This document shows, one piece after another, positions 16,421-24,881 of a DNA stretch of 51,228 nt (positions within the stretch are counted from its first letter, which is position 1; the number at the start of each line of letters is the position of its first letter). Below the pieces are notes generated by a model that was not told where the DNA came from, searched no databases, and worked only from the letters and a program-made list of their open reading frames with translations. The position numbers and the translations under genes are program-made. This DNA comes from an uncultured Chloroflexales bacterium (GTDB taxonomy: Bacteria; Chloroflexota; Chloroflexia; Chloroflexales; Chloroflexaceae): positions 1 through 51,228 of the forward strand of contig CALCJV010000001.1 of NCBI GenBank assembly GCA_937967405.1, read 5' to 3'.

Positions 16421-17937
16421 GCTTGACACCGCCTGATGACTTTATAGGCTAACACCCGTTGCTCTTTGCCTTTGAGCTGCAATGAGCCAATCTCCTGTAC
16501 TTCAAAGAGATCGCCCAGCGCGGCTCTGGTCGTCTCACTAATGAGCACTGTATCTGGTTCCGCCGTAGACTCAAGCCGTTGAGCGGTATTCACGGTGTCG
16601 CCAATCGCGGTGTATTCTAGGCGGTGGCGCGTACCAAAGAAGCCGGTATAGGCGATGCCAGTGTTGACACCGATCCGCATGCTGAAGTGCTTATCCGGTT
16701 CCAGCTTGCCGATCAAGCGTTGGCGGGCTTCCAGCATGTCCAGTGCCGCATGGACGGCATCAAGGGCGTGGTCTTCATTGAAAGGTTCATCCGGTAGGCG
16801 CGGTGCACCGAAGATTGCCATAATGCCATCGCCAATATACTTATCCACTGTGCCGCGATGCTGGAAGATCACTTCGGTCATTTCGTGGAGATACTCGTTG
16901 AGTAAGTCTTGGACTTCGTGCGGGCGGAGTTGCTCGGACAGCGCGGTGAAGCCTTGAATATCGGCAAAGAGGATGCTCACAGGCTGTTCCTCCGCTTCCC
17001 ACAGCTTGCCGTGCTGGGAGACGTAGCTGGCGAGGGCTTGGGCTACGTTGGGCGAGAGGAAGCGTTCAAGGTTCTGGCGCATTTGCGATTGGCGGCGCAC
17101 CTCTTCGGTCAGGCGGGCCCGCTCAAGAGCGACGGCCGCTTGGCTGGTAAGCATCGTGAGCATGTCGCGGTCACGCTCGCTAAAGCGGCGGCTGCCCGGT
17201 GAGTCAAGCATCAGAATGCCGATGGCTTTGCTTTGGGTAAGCAACGGTACACACAACGCCGAGTGGATATTGGCGTGGATGATGCTCTCGGAGCCGGCGA
17301 AATCAAGGCGGGCATCGTGGGTTAGCACGGCCGCCCCCGCTTCAATGGCTTTGCGGACGATGCTGCTACTGATTGCTGCATCGCCGTGCGATGGGGGATA
17401 GACGACCATCGGCACGAGTTCATTATCGCGCCGCAGCAGCAGGAAACCGCGCTCGGCGGGAACCATGCGGATCGCTTCAGCCATCACAATGTCCAACAGC
17501 TCATGGAAATCTACGACTTGGTTGAGGCGCAGGCTGAGGGCGAAGAACTCCTTTAGGCTGATCGTGGATTCAGAGACCTGCCCGGCCTGCACTGGTTGGG
17601 CATCGGATTCAAAGGGGAAGTAGCAGCTATCATCGAGTACGATGTTTTGCGCGGCACGCTGATCGTAGCGCAGATCGAAGGGCCCTATCGTGATAATATC
17701 GCCATCGCGCAGGCGTTCTTCGCGCACCCGCAAGCGATTGACGAAGACCCCGTTGCGGCTATCGAGATCGCGCACCCATGTCTCGCGCCCACGCATCTCG
17801 ATGCAAGCGTGGTGACGCGAGACAATTGCGTGGTTGAGAACGATAGTATTGTCGAGCTGCCGCCCAATTGTGAGCGTTCCGCCATTGAACGCAAAGGTCT
17901 GCTCGGTATTGTTGATCACCACGGATATACGCGCCAT
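16417..17937 (-). CDS. FHA-GAF-class III adenylate/guanylate cyclase
   Basis: 506 aa. An FHA domain occupies residues 1-95 (GR at 25-26, SRHH at 40-43, DSRNG at 59-63), which usually binds phosphothreonine peptides. A GAF domain follows at about 130-300. A class III cyclase catalytic domain fills the remainder: metal-binding Asp in ILFADIQGFT and in YIGDGIMAIFG, and NTAQRLE carrying the Asn/Arg pair. The substrate-reading position just before YTAIGD is Glu rather than the more usual Asp, so ATP versus GTP use cannot be settled by eye. The ATG at 17937 has GGAG 5 nt upstream; the frame extends further back without a better start. It is coupled to ricT by an ATGA overlap. Confidence 0.9.
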   Translation of the reverse strand: MARISVVINNTEQTFAFNGGTLTIGRQLDNTIVLNHAIVSRHHACIEMRGRETWVRDLDSRNGVFVNRLRVREERLRDGDIITIGPFDLRYDQRAAQNIVLDDSCYFPFESDAQPVQAGQVSESTISLKEFFALSLRLNQVVDFHELLDIVMAEAIRMVPAERGFLLLRRDNELVPMVVYPPSHGDAAISSSIVRKAIEAGAAVLTHDARLDFAGSESIIHANIHSALCVPLLTQSKAIGILMLDSPGSRRFSERDRDMLTMLTSQAAVALERARLTEEVRRQSQMRQNLERFLSPNVAQALASYVSQHGKLWEAEEQPVSILFADIQGFTALSEQLRPHEVQDLLNEYLHEMTEVIFQHRGTVDKYIGDGIMAIFGAPRLPDEPFNEDHALDAVHAALDMLEARQRLIGKLEPDKHFSMRIGVNTGIAYTGFFGTRHRLEYTAIGDTVNTAQRLESTAEPDTVLISETTRAALGDLFEVQEIGSLQLKGKEQRVLAYKVIRRCQA

Positions 17938-18003
17938 GCGGCTCCGATTTCTCTTGCTGCGGGTCGTGCGGCTCGCCCAACGTGATTGACACGTTCTCCA
18001 GAG

Positions 18004-18032
18004 ATTATAGCCGAGCAATCAGGCATGTGCAA
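18004..18032 (-). promoter_or_regulatory. Promoter of the cyclase-ricT operon
   Basis: Minus-strand TTGCAC (18032-18027), a 17-nt spacer and TATAAT (18009-18004, 6/6), about 65 nt upstream of the chosen cyclase start. Confidence 0.65.
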
Positions 18033-18065
18033 CTGGCAGTCCAAACTGATTAAATAACGGGGAGG

Positions 18066-18671
18066 TCAAGGGGCGAAGCTCGTCGCTCGGCTGAGGGCAA
18101 CGTCAAGCCGAGCGCGATACTCCTCGCGGGGGATTTCGATTGCCCCAAAGCGGATCAGATGTGGGGTGGTAAATTGGGTGTCAAGTAAGGTAAACCCGCG
18201 CTGCTGCAAGCGTTCGAGCAGGGCTACAAGGGCAGCTTTACTTGCATTGCTAGTCCGGCTAAACATGCTCTCACCCGCAAATAAGCCACGAATAGCGACA
18301 CCATACAAGCCCCCGACTAGTTCTCCATTCTGCCATGTCTCGACGCTGTGGGCATAGCCTAGCTGGTGCAGGGTAGTATAGGCCGCGATCATTTGGGGCG
18401 AAATCCACGTTGTCTCGCGGCCTGCGGCAGGCGCGGCGCAGGCCAGCATTACGGCGCGGAAGGCGGTATTGATGCGGATGGTGAAGTTGGCGTGGCGTAA
18501 GGTGCGGCGCAGGCGGCGGTTGATCCGAAAGGTCTCAATTGGAATGATAGCGCGTGGGTCGGGGTCATACCAATAGATACGTCCGTATTGGTTGGCCATT
18601 GGGAATACGCCTTGGCAATAGGCGGCAATCAAGGTATCGGGATCGAGTGAGGCCGGCAATGGGCGACGCAT
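18066..18671 (-). CDS. aat: Leucyl/phenylalanyl-tRNA-protein transferase
   Basis: 201 aa. Aat attaches Leu or Phe from tRNA to proteins with N-terminal Lys or Arg, creating N-degrons for ClpS/ClpAP. The family signature YCQGVFPMA, WYDPDPRAIIP, SVETW, GGLYGVAIRGLFAGESMFS and LDTQFTTPHLIRFGA are all present. The length is slightly short of the proteobacterial enzyme but intact. No clear promoter was found in the 43 nt before the hairpin upstream. Confidence 0.95.
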   Translation of the reverse strand: MRRPLPASLDPDTLIAAYCQGVFPMANQYGRIYWYDPDPRAIIPIETFRINRRLRRTLRHANFTIRINTAFRAVMLACAAPAAGRETTWISPQMIAAYTTLHQLGYAHSVETWQNGELVGGLYGVAIRGLFAGESMFSRTSNASKAALVALLERLQQRGFTLLDTQFTTPHLIRFGAIEIPREEYRARLDVALSRATSFAP

Positions 18672-18714
18672 AGGTGTGGGCTATACTTTGACTTGTGAGC
18701 TGACGTTACACATG

Positions 18715-18748
18715 ATGCGGTGGGGCTTCCGGATTCGCCCCACCGCAT
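18715..18748. terminator. Strong hairpin between aceB and aat
   Basis: ATGCGGTGGGGC (18715-18726) pairs perfectly with GCCCCACCGCAT (18737-18748) around a 10-nt loop, just after the aceB stop on the minus strand. No T tract follows on either strand, so it may be a terminator or an RNA-stabilising hairpin. Confidence 0.55.
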
Positions 18749-18758
18749 GTCCTATTCA

Positions 18759-20363
18759 CTAATCTATTTTATCATATGCAGGCAGAGTTAGAAAGTCTAC
18801 AAAGTCGTTGCTGGTCGTGATCGTATCAAACAGCTCGGCGGCTTCTTCGTAGCGGCCCTCGTCGTAGGCATCGCCAAGTATCTCGCGCACGCGCTGTAAC
18901 TCTTCCGGCAGAATGTGGCGGAACAGTTCCACCGTCACTTTGCGCCCGTCTTCAAGCACCCCATGCGGGCTACGGATCCATTGCCACACCTGTGCCCGCG
19001 AGATTTCGGCGGTGGCTGCATCTTCCATCAAGTTGAAGATTGGCACACAGCCCGTGCCCGCGAGCCACGAGCCAAGATACTGAATGCCGATGTTGATGTT
19101 GGTGCGTAGCCCGGTTTCGGTGATTGGCTCGCGGGGCCCAAAGGCGAGCAGGTCATTCGCGGTGACTTGCACATCTTCGCGGTGGCGGTCAATCTGGTTG
19201 GGCTGGGGCATGTGCTTGTTGAAGGCTTCCAGTGCAATCGGCACAAGCCCGGGGTGGGCCACCCACGTGCCATCGTGGCCATCGCTGGCTTCGCGCTCTT
19301 TGTCAGCGCGGACTTTGCTGAGGGCGATCTCGTTGGCTTCGGGATCGTTTTTGATGGGGATTTGGGCGGCCATCCCCCCAATGGCGTGAATGCCGCGTTT
19401 GTGGCAGGTTTTGATGGCGAGGAGCGAGTAGGAGCGCATGAAGTGGGTGGTCATTGTGACGAGGGCCCGATCTGCGAGCACAAAATCGGGATCGCTGCGG
19501 AACTTCTTGATGCAACTGAAGATGTAGTCCCAGCGGCCACAGTTCAAGCCGGCACTGTGTTCGCGCAGTTCGTAGAGGATTTCGTCCATCTCGAAGGCGG
19601 CGAGGATGGTCTCAATTAAGACGGTCGCACGGATCGTGCCACGTGGAATGCCGAGTTCCTGCTGGGCTAGAATGAAGACATCGTTCCACAGGCGGGCTTC
19701 GAGGTGGCTTTCCAGCTTGGGCAGGTAGAAGTAGGGCCCACTGCCGCGCTCGATCAGCGTGCGGGCATTATGGAAGAAGTACAGCCCGAAATCCACAAGG
19801 CTCCCAGACATGGGTGCGCCATCCACGATGATATGCTTTTCGGGCAAGTGCCACCCACGCGGGCGCACCAGCAGCACTGCCGGTTGCTCATTGAGTTGGT
19901 AGTGCTTGCCTTCAGGGCTGGTGAAGGTGATGGTGCGGTTGACGGCATCGCGGAGATTGATTTGCCCTTCGATCACGTTGGCCCATGTCGGTGTGTTGGA
20001 GTCTTCCAGATCGGCCATAAACACTTTGGCACCAGAGTTGAGGGCATTGATAATCATCTTGCGGTCAGTCGGGCCGGTGATCTCAGTGCGCCGATCCTGC
20101 AAGTCGGTGGGAATGGGAGCGCAGTGCCAATCGGGGTTATCGCGGATGTGGGCCGTTTCGGGCAGAAAGTCGGGGCGTGCGCCTGCGGCCAGCTCGGCAT
20201 CGCGTGCTATGCGGCGGGCGAGGAGTTGCTCGCGGCGTGGGCCAAAGGTGCGCTGCAGTTTGGTGAGAAACGCGATTGCGTCGGAAGTCAGGATTTCCTC
20301 GTAGGCGGGCGGAATAGGAGCAGTGATCACGACTCCTGCGGGAAGGGTAACATTCATTGTCAT
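18759..20363 (-). CDS. aceB: Malate synthase A
   Basis: 534 aa, the size of the AceB isoform. It condenses glyoxylate with acetyl-CoA to give malate, the second step of the glyoxylate shunt. Conserved blocks are [40 protein letters not shown] (catalytic Arg region), [14 protein letters not shown] and [17 protein letters not shown]. It lies downstream of aceA on the same strand but after a 276-nt gap with its own probable extended -10 promoter. AAAGGA lies close to the first of two ATGs (20363 and 20357); either may be used. Confidence 0.96.
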   Translation of the reverse strand: MTMNVTLPAGVVITAPIPPAYEEILTSDAIAFLTKLQRTFGPRREQLLARRIARDAELAAGARPDFLPETAHIRDNPDWHCAPIPTDLQDRRTEITGPTDRKMIINALNSGAKVFMADLEDSNTPTWANVIEGQINLRDAVNRTITFTSPEGKHYQLNEQPAVLLVRPRGWHLPEKHIIVDGAPMSGSLVDFGLYFFHNARTLIERGSGPYFYLPKLESHLEARLWNDVFILAQQELGIPRGTIRATVLIETILAAFEMDEILYELREHSAGLNCGRWDYIFSCIKKFRSDPDFVLADRALVTMTTHFMRSYSLLAIKTCHKRGIHAIGGMAAQIPIKNDPEANEIALSKVRADKEREASDGHDGTWVAHPGLVPIALEAFNKHMPQPNQIDRHREDVQVTANDLLAFGPREPITETGLRTNINIGIQYLGSWLAGTGCVPIFNLMEDAATAEISRAQVWQWIRSPHGVLEDGRKVTVELFRHILPEELQRVREILGDAYDEGRYEEAAELFDTITTSNDFVDFLTLPAYDKID

Positions 20364-20426
20364 AGATTCCTTTGCTGCTACTGTTGCGGCTTGTTTGGCT
20401 CCGGCTTACGGTATCAGTGATGTAGG

Positions 20427-20456
20427 GTTGCAGCCCACGCTCCGATGTGGGGCAAC
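20427..20456 (-). promoter_or_regulatory. Leader hairpin upstream of aceB
   Basis: GTTGC plus CCCAC pairs with GTGGG plus GCAAC around an 8-nt loop, with a 2-nt bulge, in the transcribed leader between the probable promoter and aceB. It could be an operator or an RNA structure. Confidence 0.45.
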
Positions 20457-20464
20457 ACCTCCTC

Positions 20465-20473
20465 ATTATGGCA
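20465..20473 (-). promoter_or_regulatory. Probable aceB extended -10 promoter
   Basis: Minus-strand TGCCATAAT gives a TGN-extended CATAAT (5/6). A weak TTCACC lies 17 nt further upstream (20493-20488). The leader to aceB would be about 95 nt. Confidence 0.5.
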
Positions 20474-20639
20474 CAGAATCGGCAGCGGGTGAACAACAGG
20501 CAGAGCAAATTCGCTACATTGGACACCCGTAGAGAACCATTGAGCGTGGGCTACCGCATTCCGTTTGGAAACCGGACCCACGCCCAATGGCTGGAGATGC
20601 TGTATCTGTGTGTGTCCACGCGGCGTGGCGCGGTGTGGC

Positions 20640-21917
20640 CTAGTGGAACTGCTCTGCTTCAGTTGAGCCAGCGAAGGCAGTGGTGGAAGCCATGCCGCCT
20701 GATACGACTTGGGTTACATCGTCGAAGTAGCCTACGCCCACCTCACGTTGGTGGCGGGTGGCCGTGTAGCCTTCCGCCTCAAGCGCAAATTCGGCTGCTT
20801 GCAATTCGGCGTAGGCGGACATTTGGCGTTCGCGGTAGCCCTTGGCCAGTGTAAACATGCTGTAGTTGAGGGCGTGGAAGCCAGCCAGTGTGATGAACTG
20901 GAACTTGTAGCCCATCTTGCCGAGTTCGATCTGGAAGCGGGCGATGGTCGCGTCGTCGAGCTTCTTTTTCCAGTTGAATGAGGGCGAGCAGTTGTACGCG
21001 AGCAGCTTGCCGGGGAACTGGGCGTGAATGGCTTCGGCAAACTGGCGAGCCTCCGCTAGATCGGGGGATGCCGTTTCGCACCAGATCATGTCGGCGTAGG
21101 GGGCGTAGGCCAAGCCGCGTGCGATTGCGGCTTCGATGCCATTTTTGATGTAGTAGAAGCCCTCCGGTGAACGCTCACCGGTCAGGAAGGCGTGATCGCG
21201 GGAGTCAACGTCACTGGTCAGCAAGGTGGCGGCATTGGCATCTGTGCGGGCAATGATCAGGGTCGGTACGCCCATCACGTCGGCGGCGAGGCGGGCTGCT
21301 ACAAGGTTGCGGATGGCATTCTGGGTCGGCAGGAGAACCTTGCCGCCCATGTGGCCACACTTCTTTTCAGAGGCGAGTTGGTCTTCGAGGTGCACCCCAG
21401 CTGCGCCTGCTTCGATCATGGCTTTGGTCAATTCAAAGACGTTTAAGGGGCCACCGAAGCCGGCTTCGGCATCGGCAACAATTGGAGCAAACCAATGCAC
21501 ACCGTTCTTGCCTTCGGCGTGGTGGATCTGATCGGCACGCTGTAAGGTGTTGTTAATCCGACGCACGACGGCGGGCACGCTATTGGAAGGGTAGAGGCTC
21601 TGATCAGGATACATTTCCCCAGCGAGGTTGGCATCCGCAGCAACTTGCCAGCCACTCAGATAGATCGCTTTCAATCCCGCTTTAACCATCTGCATCGCTT
21701 GGTTGCCGGTCAAAGCTCCTAACGCATTCACAAAATCTTCGGTGTGCAGCAACTCCCACAGGCGTTCTGCACCCATGCGGGCAAGGGTATACTCAATTTT
21801 GACGGAACCGCTCAGGCGTAGCACATCTTCGGCCGTGTAGGGGCGGGTAATTCCTTTCCAACGCGGATGGGTTTCCCACTGTTCGGTCAGTTCACTGACC
21901 AGTTTCTCATGCAGCAT
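20640..21917 (-). CDS. aceA: Isocitrate lyase
   Basis: 425 aa from the ATG at 21917. It cleaves isocitrate to glyoxylate and succinate. The catalytic KKCGH motif is present with Cys187, together with [26 protein letters not shown] and [15 protein letters not shown]. The start is chosen because AAAGGAGAG sits just upstream; a longer frame (to 22010) begins with an implausible hydrophobic leader. With aceB it completes the glyoxylate shunt, expected for growth on acetate or other C2 units. Some Chloroflexus strains are known to carry both enzymes. Inverted and direct repeats lie in the upstream 310 nt. Confidence 0.96.
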   Translation of the reverse strand: MLHEKLVSELTEQWETHPRWKGITRPYTAEDVLRLSGSVKIEYTLARMGAERLWELLHTEDFVNALGALTGNQAMQMVKAGLKAIYLSGWQVAADANLAGEMYPDQSLYPSNSVPAVVRRINNTLQRADQIHHAEGKNGVHWFAPIVADAEAGFGGPLNVFELTKAMIEAGAAGVHLEDQLASEKKCGHMGGKVLLPTQNAIRNLVAARLAADVMGVPTLIIARTDANAATLLTSDVDSRDHAFLTGERSPEGFYYIKNGIEAAIARGLAYAPYADMIWCETASPDLAEARQFAEAIHAQFPGKLLAYNCSPSFNWKKKLDDATIARFQIELGKMGYKFQFITLAGFHALNYSMFTLAKGYRERQMSAYAELQAAEFALEAEGYTATRHQREVGVGYFDDVTQVVSGGMASTTAFAGSTEAEQFH

Positions 21918-21991
21918 TACGCTCTCCTTTTCTACGACTTCGTAGATTTCGAAAGTAAAACCGTACAACAAACAGCAGACCACGCTGATAA

Positions 21992-22019
21992 TGTGGATTG
22001 CATTGGACAATGCACCACA
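21992..22019. promoter_or_regulatory. Inverted repeat upstream of aceA, probable operator
   Basis: TGTGG and TGCATTG pair with CAATGCA and CCACA. The inner 7-bp arms are perfect around a 2-nt centre, and the outer 5-bp arms are offset by 2 nt on one side. It lies 75-100 nt upstream of the aceA start. Confidence 0.55.
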
Positions 22020-22200
22020 AGATCATAGCGGTAAATCAAGCCCAACGTGTGCTCGCGCCGAGCTGTTGTATTGTAAAAAGGTCAGGAAATCGGATTGGGG
22101 TAGTGCGGACTAGAAGCTGTCGCCCTTGACCTCGCCTGTCCTTTTCGCCTGTGACATTCGCGTCAGGTAAAATGTATCTAAACGATATGATACTCAGATA

Positions 22201-22219
22201 AGTTACATTATAGTTACAT
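22201..22219 (-). promoter_or_regulatory. Candidate aceA -10 flanked by direct repeats
   Basis: AGTTACAT occurs at 22201-22208 and 22212-22219 (11-nt period, one helical turn). The minus-strand TATAAT (22212-22207) sits across the junction. The leader to aceA would be about 280 nt. No -35 is evident. Confidence 0.4.
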
Positions 22220-22227
22220 AACCTACA

Positions 22228-22560
22228 TCATTCTGACCGGTTTGCGGGAACATCCCATGTGCGGGCATAGTTGATGCGGAGCTTTTCGAGAATGGCCTGC
22301 TCAAGGTCGATCTCCATCAGGTAGGCTAGTTGCAGCAGGTAAAGGGCCACGTCTGCGAGTTCACCAGCAAGTTCGGCTGGATTGGTGGGGGTGTCGCGGA
22401 ATTGGAAGTGTTCGAGGATTTCGGCAGCTTCGATAGCAATGGACGTTGCAATATTACGCGGAGTTTGTGGCAGCGGTGAGTCGTGGGCGTACCATCCCTT
22501 TGCATTCACAAAGCGGTTCATCTCATCAGTTAGCTGCTGCAAGTTTAGGGTCACAGGCAT
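22228..22560 (-). CDS. MazG-like nucleotide pyrophosphohydrolase
   Basis: 110 aa, one MazG-type domain. The metal-binding signature of the all-alpha NTP pyrophosphatase superfamily is visible as AIEAAEILEHFQF (E-x-x-E type) followed by ELAGELADVALYLLQLA (E-x-x-D type). Short members of this group (RS21-C6/dCTPase-like) hydrolyse non-canonical or surplus dNTPs. It is divergent from the small gene at 22646, and the aceA regulatory region begins right after its stop. Confidence 0.85.
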   Translation of the reverse strand: MPVTLNLQQLTDEMNRFVNAKGWYAHDSPLPQTPRNIATSIAIEAAEILEHFQFRDTPTNPAELAGELADVALYLLQLAYLMEIDLEQAILEKLRINYARTWDVPANRSE

Positions 22561-22645
22561 CCTCGCTTGTGCTCTACGCAGATCAGAAAGCGTTCACTTC
22601 TATGATACAATAAAAAGCAGCATTTGAAAAGGAGTTCCGAATCTT

Positions 22646-22894
22646 ATGTTGAATCCAGAGGCACAGCCAATGCTCACGCTTGATGCGATTATCGCGTACA
22701 TGGAACGGAGTATTGCCGAGGATGTGCTGGCGGGCAACAAGGTTGGCTTAAAGCACACCCAGATCGCGGCAGGAGTGATTATGGCGGCGGCGGAGGCGGT
22801 CAAAGATAAAGCGACAGCCGCCCGTTTCCGCTCGGTTGCGGCCCAAGCCGCCAATAAGTTGGAGGATGTAGAGCGAGCGGAGGAACGAGGCTAA
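22646..22894 (+). CDS. Small helical protein, unknown
   Basis: 82 aa, predicted all-helical: LDAIIAYMERSIAEDVLAG, then a KHTQIAAGVIMAAAEAVKDKATAARFRSVA-type amphipathic stretch (positions about 35-65). No family recognised. AAAAGGAG lies about 12 nt before the ATG, and TATGATACAAT around 22601-22611 could supply a -10. Its stop is 2 nt before the SEDS gene, so the two are probably co-translated. Confidence 0.6.
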   Translation: MLNPEAQPMLTLDAIIAYMERSIAEDVLAGNKVGLKHTQIAAGVIMAAAEAVKDKATAARFRSVAAQAANKLEDVERAEERG

Positions 22895-22896
22895 CA

Positions 22897-24336
22897 ATGG
22901 CCGCTGTTGGCTCATCGCCCGCGATCCGCACGGCTGTGCCGGCCCCAGCCCAGCTCCGTTATTTCCGGCGCACAGAGTTCTGGCTGCTCAGTGTGGCGAT
23001 GCTGTTCTTTGCAGCCGGCTATGTCCTCGTCATTCTGGTGACGCAGCAGGTTGCCAGTGTGCCGCCATTGTCCGTTATCGCAGCTATCCTGTGGCCTTCT
23101 GTCTTACCGTTCTTCCTCTTTCTTGGCGTATCGCTGGGGATGAGCCTGCTGCGGATTCAAGCTGATCAGGTTCTCTTGCCTCTTGTGGCCCTCCTCGCAG
23201 GCTTGAGCCTGATGTTGACGGCGCGGTTAGAGCCGGATTTGGTTGCGCTCTATGGCACTATCTATGCTGGCGTAGATGCCAAGCAGACGTTGTGGGTTAC
23301 GCTGGGTGTGGTGATACTCATGGTCATGCTTTTCGTGCCGTGGGATCAGGTGTTCATTCGCGTACAGGGCAGCACGCTGATGGATTGGCTTGAACACCAC
23401 CGCTACGCATGGCTCATGCTAGGGTTAGGGCTGGTGGGGGCGACGTTCTTCTTCGGTACTGATCCAAACAACAGCGGCGTGGCAGTCTGGTTTGATTTCG
23501 GGCTATTCTTGTTCCAGCCCTCTGAATTGCTGAAGATCATCCTCGTGATCTTTCTTGCTTCCTACCTCGACGAGCACCGTGCTGTAGTGGCCAATGGCTA
23601 CCGCTTCGGCCCGATTGTGTTGCCGCCGCTGCCCTATCTTGTGCCGTTGCTAGCGATGTGGGGCATCTCTATGGCCATCATCATTTTCCAGCGTGATCTT
23701 GGGGCGGCGTTGCTGCTGTACGGTGTCTTCCTTGCGATGCTGTATGTGGCGATTGGGCAAATCTGGTATGTGCTGGTGGGCAGCCTTGCCTTCGGGATTG
23801 GGGCATATGCAATGTATCACGCCGATCAGTTTGGGCTAACTACGGTTGCGAATGTTGTGCAGCTGCGCGTGGCCGTGTGGCTCGATCCGTGGGCAACCGC
23901 GCAAGGCTCTGGCTACCAGATTGTGCAAGGGATGTATGCCATGGCGGCGGGCAATGTGTTTGGCGAGGGCTTGGGGCAGGGCATTCCGGCGATTGTGCCC
24001 GCGATCCATACCGATTTTATCTTCACCGCCATTGGGGAGGAGCTAGGGTTGCTCGGCACAATGGGTGTATTGATCGCGTATCTCCTGCTGATCTTTCGGG
24101 GCTACCACATTGCCCTGACGCTGCCGGGTCGGTTTCGCGGATTCGAGCAACTGCTGGCGATGGGGCTGACGACGGTGCTAGCGGTGCAGTCGTTTGTCAT
24201 CATCGGTGGCAACCTGCGGATCATCCCACTGACGGGCATCACCCTGCCGTTTCTGTCGTATGGTGGCTCATCTATTCTGATCAATTTCCTGATTATCGGG
24301 CTACTGTTACGCATTTCAGCGGGCGCACGCCGCTAG
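22897..24336 (+). CDS. FtsW/RodA/SpoVE-family SEDS glycosyltransferase
   Basis: 479 aa, about ten transmembrane segments. SEDS proteins polymerise lipid II glycan strands during division (FtsW) or elongation (RodA). The catalytic Asp is in IIIFQRDLGAALLLYG. The extracellular loop VNAM-like GEGLGQG and AIGEELGLLG motifs, and the C-terminal ITLPFLSYGGSSILINF, are conserved. A hydrophilic 20-residue N-terminus precedes the first helix. Whether it acts as FtsW or RodA cannot be settled without a cognate PBP2, and none is in the window. The rnpB gene follows on the opposite strand. Confidence 0.88.
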   Translation: MAAVGSSPAIRTAVPAPAQLRYFRRTEFWLLSVAMLFFAAGYVLVILVTQQVASVPPLSVIAAILWPSVLPFFLFLGVSLGMSLLRIQADQVLLPLVALLAGLSLMLTARLEPDLVALYGTIYAGVDAKQTLWVTLGVVILMVMLFVPWDQVFIRVQGSTLMDWLEHHRYAWLMLGLGLVGATFFFGTDPNNSGVAVWFDFGLFLFQPSELLKIILVIFLASYLDEHRAVVANGYRFGPIVLPPLPYLVPLLAMWGISMAIIIFQRDLGAALLLYGVFLAMLYVAIGQIWYVLVGSLAFGIGAYAMYHADQFGLTTVANVVQLRVAVWLDPWATAQGSGYQIVQGMYAMAAGNVFGEGLGQGIPAIVPAIHTDFIFTAIGEELGLLGTMGVLIAYLLLIFRGYHIALTLPGRFRGFEQLLAMGLTTVLAVQSFVIIGGNLRIIPLTGITLPFLSYGGSSILINFLIIGLLLRISAGARR

Positions 24337-24356
24337 CCGTGAGCGATAAGGCGGGG

Positions 24357-24812
24357 AAGCAGTTGATGCGCGTACCCCCGATTCTGTTCGAATGCCGTCA
24401 TCTCTCTCTCTGCACGGCAGAGGTGACTCCTAGCTTGTCGGGTGTTATCCGACCTCGCCGTTGTCACTGCGATACGAACGAACGCGGTGTGGTGCAAATG
24501 CCAAGAGGCTCCCACGCCCGCGCCCATCCCACGTACCTTGCTCTCCTCACCAGCGCAGTCACCTAGCCGCCGTCCTTGCGGAGCGACGCTGGTGCGCTCT
24601 TACCGCACCGTTTCAGCCCTCACCTGTGCACAAAATAGGCCATCGGCGGGTATGTTTGCTGTTGTCGGCTTGCGTCACGTGCAGCTTGCGCTGAACGTGC
24701 CCCCGCTTACGGTTTCGCGGGGTGGCGTTCTGCCCACATGGGGGCAGGCGGAGAGTCGGGAAGTTCCTCTAGCTGCGTTACAGCCAGCGACGGCTACGCA
24801 TCAACTGCTCTA
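24357..24812 (-). ncRNA. rnpB: RNase P RNA (class A-like)
   Basis: The catalytic RNA of RNase P, which trims the 5' leader of pre-tRNAs. It fills an otherwise gene-free gap. P1 is a perfect 12-bp helix: GCAGTTGATGCG (24808-24797) with CGCATCAACTGC (24370-24359). Conserved blocks in order on the minus strand are GAGGAACTTCCCGACTC (24769-24753), a CAGCAAACATACCCGCC-type block followed by GATGGCC (about 24662-24638), GGTGAGGGCTGAAACGG, then GGTGCGGTAAGAGCGCACC (24609-24591), and the 3' GAACAGAA block near 24390. The ends are set by P1 and are accurate to a few bases. Open frames on the plus strand here are antisense artefacts. Confidence 0.93.
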
Positions 24813-24819
24813 GCTTATC

Positions 24820-24828
24820 ACTATACCA
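24820..24828 (-). promoter_or_regulatory. rnpB extended -10 promoter
   Basis: Minus-strand TGGTATAGT ends about 10 nt before the predicted 5' end of rnpB. It matches the extended -10 of the CAT tRNA at eight of nine positions. No -35 is evident. Confidence 0.65.
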
Positions 24829-24881
24829 TACGAATGGTCGCAGGGTAGAGTTGCAGGTTACGCTTGCCGCACCGTTCTGCG

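Larger units (their letters stand above)
21918..22227. other. aceA upstream regulatory region
   Basis: A 310-nt gap with no coding frame. It holds an inverted repeat centred on 22006, direct repeats around a TATAAT at 22201-22219, and a CTACGA/TCGTAG hairpin just upstream of the aceA ribosome binding site. No complete -35/-10 pair was found. Confidence 0.6.

Noticed and set aside
24442..24813. Plus-strand frame in the rnpB interval
   Set aside because: It is antisense to the RNase P RNA, has no motif and no ribosome binding site.
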